Of a stretch of DNA of 17,231 nucleotides, positions 7,846-15,997 are shown piece by piece. The notes beneath the pieces are model-generated. The model ran no database searches, was not told the DNA's origin, and saw only the letters and a program-made list of their open reading frames with translations. A program made the position numbers and the translations under genes. Within the stretch, counting starts at the first letter, position 1. Each line of letters opens with the position of its first letter. The stretch covers positions 1-17,231 of the forward strand of contig JAIRKX010000016.1 of the NCBI GenBank assembly GCA_031259805.1, in the 5' to 3' direction. This DNA comes from Prevotellaceae bacterium (GTDB lineage: Bacteria; Bacteroidota; Bacteroidia; Bacteroidales; UBA932).

Positions 7846-8871
7846 ATGGCATTATCCTTTTTAACTCGTGAATTAGCAATTGATTTAGGAACTGCTAACA
7901 CCATTATCATCCACAATGATAAAATTGTCGTAGACGAACCGTCGATTGTGGCTATCGACAAAAGCGACGGGAAGCTGATTGCCGTAGGCAAGAATGCCCA
8001 GGCCATGCACGGGCGAACCCACGAAAATATTAAAACCATCCGCCCGTTGCGCGACGGCGTCATTGCCGATTTTAATGCAGCCGAGCTGATGATTCGAGGT
8101 ATGATTAAATTCATCTCTCAACGAAAAAGCAGTTTATTTACGCCGAGCCTGCGTATGGTAGTCTGTATTCCGTCGGGAAGTACCGAAGTAGAAATCCGAG
8201 CGGTACGCGACTCGTCGGAACATGCCGGCGGTCGCGACATTTACATGATCTACGAACCCATGGCGGCAGCGTTGGGCATCGGTATCGATGTAGAAGCGCC
8301 CGAAGGAAACATGGTAGTTGACATCGGGGGCGGGACAACCGAAATTGCCGTGATTGCATTGGGCGGTATCGTAAGCAACAAAAGCATCCGAGTGGCTGGC
8401 GACGGGTTTACGTCTGATATTCAGCAATACATGCGGCAACAGCACAATATCAAAATCGGCGAACGGACAGCCGAAGAGATTAAAATCTCGGTCGGCTCAG
8501 CCCTCTCCGAGCTGGCGGATAACCAGCCTGAGCCATATGCCGTACGCGGCCCCAACCTGATGACGGCCCTGCCGGTAGAAGTCTATGTAACGTATCAGGA
8601 AATTGCCCATTGCCTCGACAAATCGCTGGTCAAGATCGAATCCGCTATTCTCGGCGTGCTGGAACAAACGCCGCCCGAACTATATGCGGATATTGTACAG
8701 CGCGGCATTTACCTCACCGGCGGCGGCGCGTTGTTGCGCGGCCTTGACAAACGCTTGCACGATAAAATCAATATCCCCTTCCACATTGCCGAAGACCCGT
8801 TGCATGCCGTAGCGCGAGGTACTGGAATCGCGTTGAAAAATATAAGCAAGTTCCCCTTTCTGATGCGTTAA
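7846..8871 (+). CDS. mreB: Rod shape-determining protein MreB (bacterial actin)
   Basis: This is an actin-like ATPase that forms membrane-associated filaments and positions the cell-wall elongation complex. Visible signatures are the phosphate-1 loop IDLGTANT (Asp13 onward), ADFNAAELMIRGMI, the phosphate-2 loop VVDIGGGTTEIAVIALGG, the adenosine-binding LTGGGALLRGLD, and EDPLHAVARGTG near the end. A short hydrophobic and basic N-terminus (MALSFLTRE) could serve as a membrane contact, as in other MreB proteins. The 341-aa length is normal. It is the first of five rod genes and lies 23 bases before mreC. Expression is likely shared with purH, because no separate promoter is evident in the 43-base gap. 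Confidence 0.97.
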   Translation: MALSFLTRELAIDLGTANTIIIHNDKIVVDEPSIVAIDKSDGKLIAVGKNAQAMHGRTHENIKTIRPLRDGVIADFNAAELMIRGMIKFISQRKSSLFTPSLRMVVCIPSGSTEVEIRAVRDSSEHAGGRDIYMIYEPMAAALGIGIDVEAPEGNMVVDIGGGTTEIAVIALGGIVSNKSIRVAGDGFTSDIQQYMRQQHNIKIGERTAEEIKISVGSALSELADNQPEPYAVRGPNLMTALPVEVYVTYQEIAHCLDKSLVKIESAILGVLEQTPPELYADIVQRGIYLTGGGALLRGLDKRLHDKINIPFHIAEDPLHAVARGTGIALKNISKFPFLMR

Positions 8872-8894
8872 TCGTTACATCCCGGCGAATTTGA

Positions 8895-9725
8895 ATGAAT
8901 ACGTTCTACCGTTTATTTCTGAGACTGCGTGTATTTCTTGTATTCCTCGTATTAGAAATAATCGCGCTCGCACTGCTTTCCAATAGCAGCTATTTCCAAC
9001 AGGCGGCGATCGTTGAAAATATCCGGCTGGTCAAGGCGCGGGTAGACGGTATATGGGATAACTGGACTTATTATTTTTCATTGAAAAAAAGCAACGAGCA
9101 ATTGGCGCTGGAAAATACCGAACTGCGTAACCGCCTCCAATACTATCAGGAAAAATCCAATGCGCCGATCGAGGCCACCGTTACGGATTCGGCGGATGCG
9201 CCGGTGTATTCGTACGTATCGGCGAGGATTGTCGCGAATAACGTCAACACGCTGCACAATTACATGATGCTGAACGTCGGTTCACGGCAGGGCATAGAAC
9301 CGGATATGGGCGTCATCGTACACAATGGCATTGTAGGGCTTGTAGTCACGGCGTACGAACACTATTCGCTAGTGAAATCACTGCTGAACGTCAACTGGCA
9401 AGTGAGCGCCAAATTAGCCGGGAACGGCTTCTTCGGCTCGCTGTATTGGGATGGAAAAAACGACCGCGAAATGATTTTGACCGAAATCCCGCAACACGTC
9501 ACCGTGCACGTGGGCGACACAGTTATATCCAGCGGTCTTTCGTCGATATTTCCGTCTGATATTCCGATTGGCACTGTCCACTCGTATCGGGTAAAAGGCG
9601 GCAACTTTTACGAAATTACCGTGAGCCTGTTTATCGATTTCAGGAAAATATACGCAGTGAATGTCGTCAAACATTTGTACCGGGACGAATGGAAAACCCT
9701 TGAAGCATCCGAACGGTATGAATAA
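8895..9725 (+). CDS. mreC: Rod shape-determining protein MreC
   Basis: This is a bitopic periplasmic protein that binds PBP2 and helps activate the PBP2-RodA pair. One transmembrane helix lies at about residues 10-30. A coiled coil at about 60-90 follows (KSNEQLALENTELRNRLQYY), and then the double beta-barrel region with typical segments (ARIVANN, MMLNVGSRQGIEPDMGVI, NGIVGLV, HVGDTVISSGLSSIFPSDIPIGTV). The length of 276 aa is normal. Its last eight bases overlap mreD, consistent with translational coupling. Confidence 0.94.
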   Translation: MNTFYRLFLRLRVFLVFLVLEIIALALLSNSSYFQQAAIVENIRLVKARVDGIWDNWTYYFSLKKSNEQLALENTELRNRLQYYQEKSNAPIEATVTDSADAPVYSYVSARIVANNVNTLHNYMMLNVGSRQGIEPDMGVIVHNGIVGLVVTAYEHYSLVKSLLNVNWQVSAKLAGNGFFGSLYWDGKNDREMILTEIPQHVTVHVGDTVISSGLSSIFPSDIPIGTVHSYRVKGGNFYEITVSLFIDFRKIYAVNVVKHLYRDEWKTLEASERYE

Positions 9726-10245
9726 TCATTCTCTTTCACGATTTTTATGGATAACCGGGCTGATAGCCATGCAATGCCTTATTTTCAGCCGGCTGCCGTT
9801 GGGGACATTCGTCTACCCCTGTATTTACGTGCTGTTTATTTTGTTTTTACCGTTCGGCTATTCGCGCATCTTTATACTGCTGTGGGCGTTTTTCATGGGA
9901 CTGTGCGTCGACCTGCTGTCATCGGATGTCATCGGCATTCACACGGCCGGTGCGGTGATGCTGGCTTTTGCCCGTCCCCTCATACTGAAACTGTTCTCCA
10001 CCAAAACGGATTTCGACGTCTATGCCCTGCCATCATCTAAAACGCAGGGATGGCAAGCGTGTACGGGGTACGTCGTTCTTTCGATGACGCTGTACCATCT
10101 GGTGTATTTCCTGCTGGACGATTTCGGATTCTACGATATCGCACATACACTGCTACGCACGCTGCTGAGCGCCTTATGCAGCACATTATTTATTATGCTG
10201 CTGCAAACCCTGCTGCCGAACAATCGTAAAACCACTGCCTCATAA
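9718..10245 (+). CDS. mreD: Rod shape-determining protein MreD
   Basis: This 175-aa, very hydrophobic integral membrane protein has about five predicted helices, including LWITGLIAMQCLIFS, VYPCIYVLFILFLPFG, FILLWAFFMGLCVDLLSS and the C-terminal LCSTLFIMLLQTL. The motif G-LCVDLLSSDVIGIH is characteristic of MreD. The start is the ATG at 9718, overlapping the mreC stop by eight bases. An in-frame ATG at 9661 would prepend 19 soluble residues encoded inside mreC and is not favoured. The gene is five bases from mrdA. Assignment rests on hydrophobicity, that motif and its fixed position between mreC and mrdA. Confidence 0.9.
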   Translation: MNNHSLSRFLWITGLIAMQCLIFSRLPLGTFVYPCIYVLFILFLPFGYSRIFILLWAFFMGLCVDLLSSDVIGIHTAGAVMLAFARPLILKLFSTKTDFDVYALPSSKTQGWQACTGYVVLSMTLYHLVYFLLDDFGFYDIAHTLLRTLLSALCSTLFIMLLQTLLPNNRKTTAS

Positions 10246-10250
10246 CGCCC

Positions 10251-12095
10251 ATGAACGAGTACTCCAGAAAAAGCATGGTGATTTTCGGCACATTTGTGCT
10301 GCTGGCGTTGATATTGCTTGTACGCCTATTCTGGCTGCAAGTGGTGGATGAATCCTACAAGGTAACCGCCAATACGAATGTGTTGCGCTACGAGGTTCAA
10401 TATCCGGCGCGCGGCCTCATTATTGACCGGAACGGTAAACGGATGGTCGAAAACCAAACGACCTACGATATTATGGTCGTGCCGCGCGAGTTGAAGGCAT
10501 TTGACACACTGGCCTTTTGTACGATTTTCAAACTGGCGCCCGAGACCTTTAAAAGCGCCATTAACGATATTTACCGCCGTCGCCGGCAAATAGGTTACCA
10601 GCCGACGGTACTATTAAAGCAAGCGCCGGCGGAATATTATGCCGTGTTCCAAGAAAAAGCATTTAAATTTCCGGGATTTTATGCGCAGGCGCGTACTTTA
10701 CGCAACTACACGCTCCCGATTGCCGGAAACCTCTTTGGATATGTAACCGAAGTAGACACGGGCACTATCCGGCGCAATCCGTATTACAAACCCGGCGACT
10801 ATATCGGCAAAAGTGGCATCGAAGAAGCATATGAAGAATATTTGCGCGGACGCAAAGGCATGAACATCTTTGTGCGCGACGTCCATAACCGGATTAAGGA
10901 ATCGTATCAGGAAGGTCGCTTCGATTCGGCGGCGGTGGCCGGAAAAGACTTGATTTGTACGATCGACAGCCAGCTACAGGAATACGGTGAATGGCTGATG
11001 AAAAATAAAGTAGGCGCTATCGTGGCCATTGAGCCTTCGACGGGAGAAGTGCTGGCGTTGATTTCGGCACCCGGCATTGACCCGACATTGCTGGTGGGCA
11101 TCAACAAAAATTTCCAGCGTATGCAGTCCGACCCGCGAAAACCGCTGTTTAACCGGGCGATTATGTCGCCTTATCCGCCGGGGTCGACGTTCAAATTAGC
11201 CAATGCGCTTATCGGGTTAGACGAGCAAGTGGTTACGCCGTCGTCGCGTTTCAGTTGCGCCATGGGCTACCGGATTGGCGCCGGCAAAACGGTCGGCTGC
11301 CATGCGCATGCCTCGCCGATTGACATGCTGCAATCCATCCAGATGTCGTGTAATGCCTATTACTGTAACGTATTCCGCCATATCATCGACAATCCGGCCT
11401 GCGAAAGCGTCGAAGAAGGTTTTTTAAAATGGTGCGAATATGTACAAAGCCTGGGGTTCGGGCAAAAAACCGGCATCGACCTGCCGAGCGAACAGGCGGG
11501 GACGTTGCCTTCCGTGCGGCAATATAACCGCATCCACGGCGAAGGACGCTGGAAATCGCTTTCGATCATATCCCTGTCTATCGGGCAGGGCGAAATAGGC
11601 AGCACGCCGCTGCAAATGGCCAACTTTGCCGCCACCATCGCCAATCGCGGGCACTACTACGTACCGCATGTCGTGCGCAAAGTAGAAGGATTTGATCCGC
11701 CGGAAAGCTACAAGAAGCGGCATTACACGATGATCGATACGACCTGGTTTCCCACTGTCGTAGAAGGCATGTACCGCGCGGTGCATAGCGAGCCGGGGGC
11801 GGGCGCTACGGCGCGGATCGCCCAAATTTCGGGCATCGAACTATGCGGCAAAACCGGCACAGCGCAAAACCCGCACGGCGAAGACCATTCAACCTTTATT
11901 TGCTTTGCGCCGCGCCAAAACCCGCAAATAGCCATCGCCGCCTATATCGAAAACGCCGGATTCGGCGCTACATGGGCTGCCCCGATTGCCTCGCTGATGG
12001 TCGAAAAATATTTGAACAAACAAATCCTGCGTACCGATTTGGAACAGCGGATACAAGCCGGAATACCCACCGCCAAAATACAAAAAAAGCCATGA
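10251..12095 (+). CDS. mrdA: Penicillin-binding protein 2, elongation transpeptidase
   Basis: This is a class B PBP that cross-links peptidoglycan during side-wall growth in complex with RodA. One transmembrane helix lies at about residues 10-29, followed by the pedestal/dimerisation domain beginning YPARGLIIDRNG. The transpeptidase domain contains all three active-site motifs: S312-T-F-K315 (catalytic Ser312), S366-C-N368 and K534-T-G. GTAQNPHG follows the last motif. The length of 614 aa is normal. Its TGA stop overlaps the rodA ATG (ATGA), so the transpeptidase and its glycosyltransferase partner are translationally coupled. It is the target of amdinocillin-type beta-lactams in other bacteria. 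Confidence 0.96.
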   Translation: MNEYSRKSMVIFGTFVLLALILLVRLFWLQVVDESYKVTANTNVLRYEVQYPARGLIIDRNGKRMVENQTTYDIMVVPRELKAFDTLAFCTIFKLAPETFKSAINDIYRRRRQIGYQPTVLLKQAPAEYYAVFQEKAFKFPGFYAQARTLRNYTLPIAGNLFGYVTEVDTGTIRRNPYYKPGDYIGKSGIEEAYEEYLRGRKGMNIFVRDVHNRIKESYQEGRFDSAAVAGKDLICTIDSQLQEYGEWLMKNKVGAIVAIEPSTGEVLALISAPGIDPTLLVGINKNFQRMQSDPRKPLFNRAIMSPYPPGSTFKLANALIGLDEQVVTPSSRFSCAMGYRIGAGKTVGCHAHASPIDMLQSIQMSCNAYYCNVFRHIIDNPACESVEEGFLKWCEYVQSLGFGQKTGIDLPSEQAGTLPSVRQYNRIHGEGRWKSLSIISLSIGQGEIGSTPLQMANFAATIANRGHYYVPHVVRKVEGFDPPESYKKRHYTMIDTTWFPTVVEGMYRAVHSEPGAGATARIAQISGIELCGKTGTAQNPHGEDHSTFICFAPRQNPQIAIAAYIENAGFGATWAAPIASLMVEKYLNKQILRTDLEQRIQAGIPTAKIQKKP

Positions 12096-13510
12096 GAAAA
12101 CATGCCCCTTTATTTCTTAAGTTAGACTGGGCGACAATCGGGCTTTACCTCGTATTAATCGGTATCGGGTGGATCAATATATATGCCGCCGTCTACAACG
12201 ACGAGCACAGCCGCATTTTCGACTTCTCGCAACGCTACGGGAAACAATTGGTCTGGATTGCTTCGGCCTTCCTGATAGCGGCGTTCATCCTGCTGCTCGA
12301 CAGTAAATTTTATTCCGTCTTCGGCTATCCTATTTATGGAGCAGTATTGCTATTACTGCTGTTCGTGCTGGTAGCCGGGACGGAGGTCAACGGCTCGCGC
12401 TCGTGGTTTATTATTGGGCCGGTGCGGCTACAGCCGTCAGAACTGGCCAAAACAGCTACCGCTATTGCCTTAGCCCGCATGATGAGCGCCTATGGCTTTG
12501 TCCTTTCCCGATGCGCCAACCTGTGCCGCATCGCGCTGGTGATAGCCTTGCCCGCAGGGTTAATCTTCCTGCAGCACGACACCGGCTCGGCCGTCGTATT
12601 CGGCGCCTTCCTGCTGATGCTCTACCGCGAAGGCCTGTCGGGATGGTTTATCAATATTGTCCTGTTTGCGATAACGATTTTTGTCTTGTCGCTCATTTGG
12701 GAAACCGTGTCGATACTGATGCTTTGCGCTATCATCGGCAGCATACTGTACATGCTCTGCCGCTGGCGAATTATGCGGCCGCTGATGCTGACAGCCGGTA
12801 TTTTCGCCGTTTATTGGCTACTCGTAAAATGGCTGCTCCCGACATTCGACATAGCTGTTGCCCCCGATATGGTATTTATGGCGTTGTGCGCCGTAGCGGT
12901 GGTATTGGGCGCGATAATCGCCGTCCGGCACAGACTGCGCTACGTATGGTACATCCTCTGTTTCTTTATCGGGTCGATCGCGTTGATTTATTCGGTCGAT
13001 TATGTATTCGACCATGTGCTGAAACCGCACCAGCGCGACCGTATCGAAAACCTGCTGGGCATCCGCGAAGACCTGCAAGGCGCAGGCTATAATGTGCACC
13101 AGTCGAAAATAGCAATAGGCTCGGGCGGCCTCACAGGGAAAGGGTTTCTGCAGGGCACACAAACCAAGTATAATTTTGTGCCGGAACAAAGCACCGATTT
13201 CATTTTTTGCACCATCGGCGAAGAATGGGGATTTATCGGGGCATTCGTCGTCATCGTCTGCTACCTGCTACTTCTTTTCCGGCTCATCATCATCTCGGAA
13301 CGGCAGAAAAACGCCTTTGCACGAATATACGGCTATTGTGTCATCTCCATTCTGTTCTTCCACTTCATCATCAACATCGGCATGACCATCGGGCTGGCGC
13401 CGGTGATAGGCATCCCCCTGCCCTTTATCAGCTATGGCGGTTCGTCGCTCTGGGCGTTTACGATTTTACTGTTTATCCTCTTGAAATTAGATGCGGCGCG
13501 CTGGCGGTAG
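12092..13510 (+). CDS. rodA: RodA, SEDS peptidoglycan glycosyltransferase
   Basis: RodA polymerises lipid II into glycan strands and pairs with PBP2. It is a 472-aa multi-pass membrane protein. Conserved SEDS stretches are visible: SRSWFIIGPVRLQPSELAK, LQHDTGSAVVF, KPHQRDRI, QGAGYNVHQSKIAIGSGG, GKGFLQGTQTKYNFVPEQ, STDFIFCTIGEEWGF and, near the end, GIPLPFISYGGSS. Asp327, just before LQGAGYN, aligns with the catalytic aspartate region of E. coli RodA. The protein is about 100 residues longer than E. coli RodA. The extra part lies mid-protein (about residues 200-310) and is hydrophobic, suggesting added helices. The start is the ATG overlapping the mrdA stop. A longer open frame starting at 11843 lies inside mrdA and is rejected. 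Confidence 0.95.
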   Translation: MRKHAPLFLKLDWATIGLYLVLIGIGWINIYAAVYNDEHSRIFDFSQRYGKQLVWIASAFLIAAFILLLDSKFYSVFGYPIYGAVLLLLLFVLVAGTEVNGSRSWFIIGPVRLQPSELAKTATAIALARMMSAYGFVLSRCANLCRIALVIALPAGLIFLQHDTGSAVVFGAFLLMLYREGLSGWFINIVLFAITIFVLSLIWETVSILMLCAIIGSILYMLCRWRIMRPLMLTAGIFAVYWLLVKWLLPTFDIAVAPDMVFMALCAVAVVLGAIIAVRHRLRYVWYILCFFIGSIALIYSVDYVFDHVLKPHQRDRIENLLGIREDLQGAGYNVHQSKIAIGSGGLTGKGFLQGTQTKYNFVPEQSTDFIFCTIGEEWGFIGAFVVIVCYLLLLFRLIIISERQKNAFARIYGYCVISILFFHFIINIGMTIGLAPVIGIPLPFISYGGSSLWAFTILLFILLKLDAARWR

Positions 13511-13531
13511 CAATTTTCGCCGTGCTACTTC

Positions 13532-13563
13532 CAAGGGCGCCCTTGAGACTTCTAATGGCGCCA
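13532..13563. repeat. Perfect palindromes in the rodA/transketolase convergent gap
   Basis: CAAGGGCGCCCTTG (13532-13545) is a perfect 14-bp palindrome, and TGGCGCCA (13556-13563) a perfect 8-bp one. Neither is followed by a T-run on either strand, so they are not classical terminators. The 115-base gap holds no credible gene. Function unknown: possibly a hairpin that blocks convergent readthrough, or a protein site. Confidence 0.45.
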
Positions 13564-13625
13564 ACGAAACGCGGCTTTCGCTACGGCTATGGTTCGGAAA
13601 ATTATATGTATAAAGGGAGGTCTTA

Positions 13626-14477
13626 TCAGAAATCCCCAAATTCGGTAAGCGGTAGCTGTGCTAATGCTTTTTCGGTTTGCTCGGTGTTGGGGGCTTTGCC
13701 GTGCCAGTGGTGTGTGCCCTGCATGAAATCTACGCCGTAGCCCATTTCGGTGCGCATCAGAATCATGAGGGGCTTTCCTTGTCCTGTGGCGGCACGGGCC
13801 AAGTCGAACACACGGAGGATGTCGGCTATGTCGTTGCCTTGCATCGGGAGGGTTTTCCAGCCGAAGGCGCGCCACTTTTCGCCCAGATCGCCGATGTCGA
13901 GCACGTCTTTGACGGGGCCGTCAATCTGCTGGCCGTTCCAGTCGACGATGGCAATCAGGTTGTCGATATGGCGTGCGGCGGCAAACATGGCGGCTTCCCA
14001 TATTTGGCCTTCTTCCGATTCGCCGTCGCCGATGAGCGCATAGACGGTGTGCGGGTCGTCGTTCATTTTCTTTGCCAGTGCCGCGCCGCAGGCTACCGAA
14101 AGCCCCTGCCCGAGCGATCCGGTGGCGACGTGGATGCCGGGCAGTTTCCATTCGGGCGACGGGTGTCCCTGCAGCGGCGAGCCTGCCTGCCGGAATGTGC
14201 GTAGCCGGTCGACAGCAAAATAGCCGGCGCGGGCAAGCACACTGTAGAACACCGGCGAAATATGTCCGATAGAGAGGAAAAACATATCGTGTCCCTGTCC
14301 GTCCGGTCGCCATGTGTCGGGTGATTGTTGCAGGATGTGAAAGTAGAGCGCCGTCAGCAGGTCGGCATTGCCCAGCGACCCGCCCGTGTGCCCTGACGCG
14401 GCGAGGTGGGTCATGCGGATGATGTCGCGACGCACTTGCGTAGCTAATCGTTGGAGTGTCGCGCTGTCGGAAATCAT
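13626..14477 (-). CDS. Transketolase, N-terminal (TPP-pyrophosphate-binding) subunit
   Basis: This 283-aa protein corresponds to the N-terminal half of a transketolase. It has the substrate/TPP-side histidines in AASGHTGGSLG and SIGHISPVFY, the loop GSLGQGLSVACGAALA, and the complete thiamine-diphosphate motif G150-D151-G152 through to N181 (GDGESEEGQIWEA, IVDWN). The Pyr-domain half with the catalytic glutamate is absent. In split transketolases it is normally encoded by the next gene. Here the next gene downstream is convergent rodA and the one upstream is floA, so no partner is adjacent. The start ATG is 3 bases after the floA stop, suggesting coupling. The role could be in the pentose phosphate pathway, or in a related TPP-dependent ketol transfer with another substrate. 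The exact substrate is not readable. Confidence 0.9.
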   Translation of the reverse strand: MISDSATLQRLATQVRRDIIRMTHLAASGHTGGSLGNADLLTALYFHILQQSPDTWRPDGQGHDMFFLSIGHISPVFYSVLARAGYFAVDRLRTFRQAGSPLQGHPSPEWKLPGIHVATGSLGQGLSVACGAALAKKMNDDPHTVYALIGDGESEEGQIWEAAMFAAARHIDNLIAIVDWNGQQIDGPVKDVLDIGDLGEKWRAFGWKTLPMQGNDIADILRVFDLARAATGQGKPLMILMRTEMGYGVDFMQGTHHWHGKAPNTEQTEKALAQLPLTEFGDF

Positions 14478-14480
14478 ATA

Positions 14481-15446
14481 TTAATGAGGCTTGGCAATGT
14501 TTTCGCGCATATCGGTATCGGCCTGGATATTCTTCATTTTATAGTAATCCATAATGCCCAGGTTGCCGGAACGGAAGGCTTCGGCCATGGCCAACGGGAT
14601 TTGCGCTTCGGCTTCGATCACCTTCGCACGGGCTTCCTGCGCTTTGGCTTTCATTTCCTGCTCGAGGGCTACGGCCATCGCCCGTTTTTCTTCGGCGCGC
14701 GCCTGTGCAATATTCTTGTCGGCATTGGCCTGATCCATTTGCAGTACTGCTCCGATGTTCCGTCCGATGTCAATGTCGGCAATGTCGATCGAGAGAATTT
14801 CAAATGCCGTACCGGCATCTAATCCTTTTTCGAGTACAACGCGCGAAATGGAGTCGGGATTTTCGAGTACGCTTTTGTGCGACGCCGCCGACCCGATGCT
14901 CGATACGATGCCTTCGCCTACGCGGGCCAGTACGGTTTCTTCGCCTGCGCCGCCGACTAATTGCTTGATGTTGGCGCGCACGGTTACGCGGGCTTTTGAG
15001 ATCAACTGAATACCGTCTTTGGCTACTGCGGTTACGGGTGGCGTATTAATCACCTTGGGGTTGACCGACATTTGTACTGCTTCGAATACATCGCGTCCCG
15101 CGAGGTCGATGGCTGCTGCCATTTTGAAGTCGAGCGGGATGTTGGCTTTGTCGGCCGAAATAAGGGCATTGACTACTTTCGGCACATGCCCTTTGGCCAG
15201 ATAGTGCGCTTCGAGTGCGTTGGCGTCTAATTGCAGGCCGGCTTTCGTTCCGGTGATCATGGCCATGACAATCGTACTTGGCGGTACTTTGCGCCAGCGC
15301 ATCAGCACCAGCTGCAAAAGCGAAATGCGTACGCCCGAAATCAACGCTTGAAACCAAAGCGTGATGGGGAAAAAGTATAACAGAATAAACAGGCCGACCA
15401 CAATGATGGCTGCCCAAATCAAAATTAATGCTACGGTTGAATCCAT
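14481..15446 (-). CDS. floA: Flotillin-like protein FloA (UPF0365/YqfA family)
   Basis: This is a bacterial flotillin, a membrane-attached SPFH scaffold that assembles into oligomers and organises fluid membrane microdomains. The N-terminal hydrophobic region (about residues 5-40) precedes the family signature GVRISLLQLVLMRWRKVPPS. The SPFH part follows (LEAHYLAKGHVPKVVNALISADKA, FKMAAAIDLAGRDVFEAVQMSVNPKVI, VTVRANIKQLVGGAGEETVLARVGEG). The C-terminal part is an Ala/Glu-rich coiled coil (QARAEEKRAMAVALEQEMKAKAQEARAKVIEAEAQI). The length of 321 aa is normal. It is 21 bases downstream of nfeD, the usual flotillin partner. Confidence 0.95.
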   Translation of the reverse strand: MDSTVALILIWAAIIVVGLFILLYFFPITLWFQALISGVRISLLQLVLMRWRKVPPSTIVMAMITGTKAGLQLDANALEAHYLAKGHVPKVVNALISADKANIPLDFKMAAAIDLAGRDVFEAVQMSVNPKVINTPPVTAVAKDGIQLISKARVTVRANIKQLVGGAGEETVLARVGEGIVSSIGSAASHKSVLENPDSISRVVLEKGLDAGTAFEILSIDIADIDIGRNIGAVLQMDQANADKNIAQARAEEKRAMAVALEQEMKAKAQEARAKVIEAEAQIPLAMAEAFRSGNLGIMDYYKMKNIQADTDMRENIAKPH

Positions 15447-15467
15447 TGTTTTATTTTTTAAAATTTA

Positions 15468-15932
15468 TTACGTTTTTTCTTTGACGATGACTTTTATTCC
15501 GTCGATTTTCACAATCTCCACCGGTCGCGACGGGTTGATGATGCCTTCGTAGGCCGTTGCTTCGATTTTGACGTGGTCGAACAGCGCTGTTCCCATCGGC
15601 GCTAACCGTGTTATGGAGACGCCCTTCATGCCGATGTGTATCCCTTTGTCCTCGGGTTTGTCGAGGGCTTGCCCGGCGATGTTGTCGTGCAGCGTCAGCC
15701 GTTTCCATGTATTGGAACGGAGGGCGTACCACAGCAGCAGCGCGCCACAGAGGATGACGCTGCTGAGGATAATATGGCCGGTGGCTGCGCCCCGCATGTA
15801 GTAGGCCATGATCACCCCGCCGACTAACGCGATAATTCCCAAAATGCCTGCTATGCCAAAGCCGGGGATCAGCAGCAGTTCTACCAGCAGCAGAATCATT
15901 CCTAATACGATTAGTGTTATGATAAGCGCCAT
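15468..15932 (-). CDS. NfeD-family membrane protein (short form)
   Basis: This 154-aa protein has three closely spaced N-terminal hydrophobic segments (about residues 3-22, 27-47 and 52-70) and a soluble C-terminal OB-fold-like domain. The latter carries the NfeD pattern (GVSITRLAPMGTALFDHVKIEATA, SRPVEIVKIDGIKVIVKE). The N-terminal ClpP-like serine protease domain of long NfeD proteins is missing, as is usual for the short form. NfeD proteins are encoded beside flotillins and are thought to interact with them; here floA follows directly. First gene of a three-gene operon, with a leader of about 28 bases. Confidence 0.9.
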   Translation of the reverse strand: MALIITLIVLGMILLLVELLLIPGFGIAGILGIIALVGGVIMAYYMRGAATGHIILSSVILCGALLLWYALRSNTWKRLTLHDNIAGQALDKPEDKGIHIGMKGVSITRLAPMGTALFDHVKIEATAYEGIINPSRPVEIVKIDGIKVIVKEKT

Positions 15933-15950
15933 AATCCGGTTTAAAGAGAT

Positions 15951-15994
15951 AATTTTGTCATGGGTGCAAAGGTAGTATTTTTTTTGACAAAATT
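15951..15994 (-). promoter_or_regulatory. Promoter of nfeD-floA-transketolase operon, bracketed by an inverted repeat
   Basis: The minus-strand -7 box TACCTTTG (15967-15974) is a full match to TAnnTTTG and is placed for initiation near 15960. It lies inside a perfect 10-bp inverted repeat, AATTTTGTCA (15951-15960) and TGACAAAATT (15985-15994), with a 24-base spacer. A TTTG at 15988-15991 is part of the upstream arm but only 13 bases from the -7 box, shorter than usual for a -33 element. The arms therefore cover the expected transcription start and the upstream promoter region. Confidence 0.6.
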
Positions 15995-15997
15995 CAT

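Noticed and set aside
9661..9717. 19-residue N-terminal extension of mreD
   Set aside because: It is encoded within mreC. The start at 9718 overlaps the mreC stop in the usual coupled manner and begins just before the first helix.
11843..12091. 83-residue N-terminal extension of rodA
   Set aside because: It lies inside the conserved end of mrdA and is Arg-rich. The ATG overlapping the mrdA stop gives a normal RodA N-terminus.
12403..13092. 229-aa plus-strand open frame inside rodA
   Set aside because: Frame-shifted shadow rich in Arg, Ala and His; rodA is intact and conserved in its own frame.
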